From assembly GCF_003073045.1 (NCBI RefSeq), contig NC_037594.1, forward strand, positions 26,232,927 through 26,296,926: a stretch of 64,000 nucleotides of DNA, given 5' to 3'. The stretch is from Pomacea canaliculata. Its lineage: Eukaryota; Mollusca; Gastropoda; Architaenioglossa; Ampullariidae. The notes beneath the pieces are model-generated. The model was not told the origin of the DNA. It made no database searches and saw nothing but the letters and a program-made list of their open reading frames with translations. The position numbers were made by a program, and so were the translations under genes. Positions 61,585-64,000 of the stretch are shown here, piece after piece. Position 1 is the first letter of the stretch. Each line of letters starts with the position of its first letter.

Positions 61585-61715
61585 GGCGAAGGTCCTATTT
61601 GCTCTCAAAAAGTGTCGTCTTTTCTTGCCACTGGATTTGTAGCAGTGAAACTAGTGTGGCTGTTGTTGTAGCGTCCAGGGTTGTGCTCTTCACAATAACA
61701 CAGAACGGGACCGGA

Positions 61716-61722
61716 ATTTATA
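61716..61722 (-). promoter_or_regulatory. TATA box of gene C
   Basis: TATAAAT on the minus strand about 132 bp upstream of the gene C ATG, matching the spacing in gene A. Other AT-rich matches lie 20 bp further up. Confidence 0.45.
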
Positions 61723-61744
61723 AGACAGTCTTCCTGTGATTTAT

Positions 61745-62480
61745 AAATATTTCAGTCTCTTAATGTCCTACTCTAGAGCAATTTGTAAAAGCCAAACGAC
61801 TTGTTTTAACTTATTAATTGATAGCGATATACTTTCTTCTGTTTACTATTTTCAGGCAGTCTTTGATCCTCTTGCTCTCTTGTGCACAGGAGGTCAACAT
61901 GAAGTCTGTTAAAGAGAAGGATCACTGCATCTTCAAAGTGTCCGTAAGACAAGAATGAGAAAGCAGCTCGAGACGCAATGATTACTTTGCTGTTAAACCC
62001 TCGACATTTAGGAGAAAGCTGAACCCTACAAGGCCAGCCCACGTGTGTTGATTGTTACAGCCGTGTGTAATGTCCCTCACCTGGTCACATGTGTGCAATT
62101 TCTGTCAGAACATTTGGTGTCAATCGACCCCACTACTTTTATTACTTTTACAGACTTTGAACTGCTCCGAACTACAAAAGCACATCTGCTACTAACTTCC
62201 TGTAATATGTGGATCCCGTTATGATGTGAAATATTTGAAACTTAGACAAGGTTTGATCACTGGAACAAATTTGTCACCACAGGTGAGCAAAGTGAACCAC
62301 TCGTCTTCAGGTCGTCATGCGGTTGGACAAATATAAATGAAAACTGTATTTACCTATTCTGCTGTCTTCTGACATTGATATGTTATCAGTCTAGGAAGCA
62401 CGCAGAGTTTAACATGACACGGCATAGACTGTAATATGTATGTGACAATTTGTGACTGTAGACTGTAAGTCTCTGTCACT
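61745..62480. other. Upstream flank of gene C
   Basis: The part at about 61,900-62,045 (atcttcaaagtgtccgtaag and gttaaaccctcgacattta) matches 47,580-47,720 upstream of gene A, so it is duplicated promoter-side DNA. No exon is supported here. Confidence 0.55.
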
Positions 62481-62484
62481 ATGA

Positions 62485-62654
62485 CTAATCGACAATAGGG
62501 ATTGTGGTCCTGGGTGTACAGATGGCGGTAGTGTGCGAAGCTGATGGAGCTCCGGGCAGGCCTCGGTCCTGAGGAGGACACTCACATCTCATGGCCGTCT
62601 CGTTCCACTGGAAGCTGAGATTATCTCTCCTGACGGAAGTCGACAGTTTTTTCC
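62485..62654 (-). pseudogene. Cluster C terminal exon with altered frame
   Basis: A phase-1 reading after acceptor tacag is open to a TAG at 62,485 and keeps AMRCECPPQDRG and TTAICTP, but its first third reads KKLSTSVRRDNLSFQWNE instead of the family's CxLPSGEII core. That core is present one frame away, so an extra A in the A-run plus a later indel have swapped frames. It is either a pseudogene exon or a diverged domain. No signal exon of its own is seen upstream. Confidence 0.5.
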
Positions 62655-62659
62655 CTGTA

Positions 62660-63265
62660 TGTAACAATGCTATTTAACTGAGTTACTTTGTGACTTAAAG
62701 TATTCTCATACAAAAAAAAAAAAAAAATAAAAAAATGAAACGCCAGCGGTCGAATTCTCCTTTGTTCACTAAAATAATATCAATAAAAGTTGTTAAAAAT
62801 TCAGTGAGATAAAAATGCTGTGTATGTGTGTCCTGCAAGTACTCAGCTCTCTCTTCAAAATGTCATGTTGAGTCCTCCAGACAAACCAGATTATCCGATA
62901 GTCTTAGTTTTGGATTGTCTTCCTTAGTCATGTTTCACCTGTTGGTGTGGTCAGTTTTACTGCAGGCTCGTTGTCATGGTAACGGCTCATTTGTGCTTCA
63001 TGCTTTTACTCTTGTTTTGGCCTGGCGGACTACATCTGTGAGCTCATCCCGTGGTTACATTTGAAGCCAGACAAATACATGGATGCTTTTTTCGAAAGAA
63101 GGAAATATTAACAAAAAGAGTTATTCTTTTCTTTACAATGAAAAAATCTTGAAGTATTGTGTAGAACACGAAGAGGCTGATTGGTGAATGACTCTGTTGT
63201 TTGTTGCACAGATCAGTTCTACTGAGCGCTAAATTTGTGGATGTGCACACAAGAGAGAGAGAGAG
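62660..63265. other. Gene-free stretch in cluster C
   Basis: Contains an A-run near 62,710-62,728 and a GA microsatellite at about 63,254-63,274. No signal exon for the 62.6-kb or 63.9-kb terminal exons is recognised. Confidence 0.5.
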
Positions 63266-63269
63266 AGAG

Positions 63270-63960
63270 AGAGAAGTGTGTTTGTCCAATTTATTTTTAA
63301 TTTTTTTACACGACCACAACAAACCATAGTGACAGACGCACATATCAATCTTACACCTGTCAGTGTCCTTATAAAAAAACATAAATCGCAATGTTTGAAG
63401 ATAATTCTTAAAAAGCCTATCGATAATTTTCCATCCATACAAAAGCAAACACAAACAATGCGTTAATGAAATGTGACACAAAGACAATTCAGGTCTGTAA
63501 CTTTATTATAGCAAATTGTAACGGATGTAGTACAATCAAGCCTAGGTACGCAGAAGAGTCGCTTACTTCGTGTGACCTTTGGCTTCTGACCTCGTAGCAC
63601 ACCAACGTTTACTTCACGCTTTGAACAAAGAATTAGTAAAATTCACAGATTTAAAATGACAGACTTTTATAATGTTTAAATCTCTATACTTGAAAAATAT
63701 TATCTCAAGAAGGCTAAACAAGGTCCGTAGTTTTAGTCCATTGCATGCAGGGCGACTATTTGTAGAGGGGCGAACAGATGGCGGTAATGTCCTCGATGGC
63801 GGGATAGCCTGGAATGTCGTAATCCGGCTGAGGACACTCACATCTCATATGGCCTCGCACCACCGGATATGAGATTATCTCTCCTAGGAAGTTGACAGTT
63901 TTGTCCTGTAATGTAAGAAGGCTATTGAACTCAGGTATTTTGCGACTGAAAGTACTTTTG
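63270..63960. repeat. Cluster C segmental duplication, right copy
   Basis: Partner of 60,590-61,260, about 2.7 kb away in the same orientation. It retains a minus-strand AATAAA at 63,502-63,507 downstream of the terminal exon; the left copy has a mutated version of it. Confidence 0.9.
63756..63905 (-). pseudogene. Cluster C terminal exon with 2-bp deletion
   Basis: After acceptor ttacag the exon should read QNC.LPSGEII, but cttcctaggagag replaces cttccgtcaggagag, a loss of 2 bp. Downstream the frame is GEIISYPVVRGHMRCECPQP, TAICSPLYK and TAG at 63,756. The length of 150 bp fits neither phase requirement. Any upstream exons of this copy would lie outside the window or are lost. Confidence 0.6.
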
Positions 63961-64000
63961 TGCAATCTTCTTGCTATCGAAGTATAATAACATAATGTTA

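Noticed and set aside
61470..61739. Plus-strand frame of 89 codons opposite gene C exon 1
   Set aside because: Antisense shadow of the signal-peptide exon and promoter; no domain.

Overview
This looks like nuclear DNA from an animal, most likely a mollusc and probably a gastropod. Coding exons are sparse and separated by long AT-rich non-coding stretches. There are GT-AG introns, many microsatellites, and remnants of hAT, mariner, SINE and LINE elements. The one confidently named gene is a Twist-family bHLH factor. No bacterial-type gene organisation, CRISPR array or intact rRNA/tRNA gene is visible. The mollusc assignment is inferred from overall style and the secreted-protein family, not from a species marker.

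Layout. Positions 1-18 kb hold no gene I can support: a 28-bp minisatellite lies at the left edge, a 42-bp tandem repeat near 7.7 kb, a perfect 142-bp tandem duplication at 13.2 kb, and two copies of a CRE-rich repeat of about 385 bp at 10.0 and 15.9 kb. A two-exon twist gene on the minus strand occupies 21,082-18,144, with a 2.3-kb intron carrying a hAT element that has a clean 8-bp target-site duplication. From 21 to 44 kb I see no gene, only repeats (a second hAT element, SINE-like fragments, low-complexity tracts) and several GC-rich islands that could be regulatory.

From 43.9 kb to the right edge, the minus strand carries a tandem family of secreted cysteine-rich/threonine-rich proteins. 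The module is a signal peptide, an eight-cysteine single-VWC-like domain ending in CCPSCP, a phase-1 intron, a four-cysteine CxLPSGEII...CECP...AIC domain, and then a Thr-rich linker. Gene A (46,726-43,896) has four exons and two Thr linkers. Gene B (58,221 to about 51,327) has a very large Thr-rich array of 9-residue repeats, broken by two frameshifts and a nonsense codon. A third cluster (C, 60.3-63.9 kb) is one signal-peptide exon plus four terminal-exon copies, most of them damaged. Duplicated intron and promoter segments show the family expanded by local duplication. Gene B's first intron contains a dead mariner and an LTR-like fragment.

The most unusual point is that in all three first exons the signal-peptide frame and the cysteine-domain frame do not match. 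The offset is identical in genes A and B. I cannot decide from this sequence between a cryptic splice, shared decay, assembly indels or recoding. Coordinates of exons are predictions from splice consensus and phase agreement; there is no transcript evidence here.
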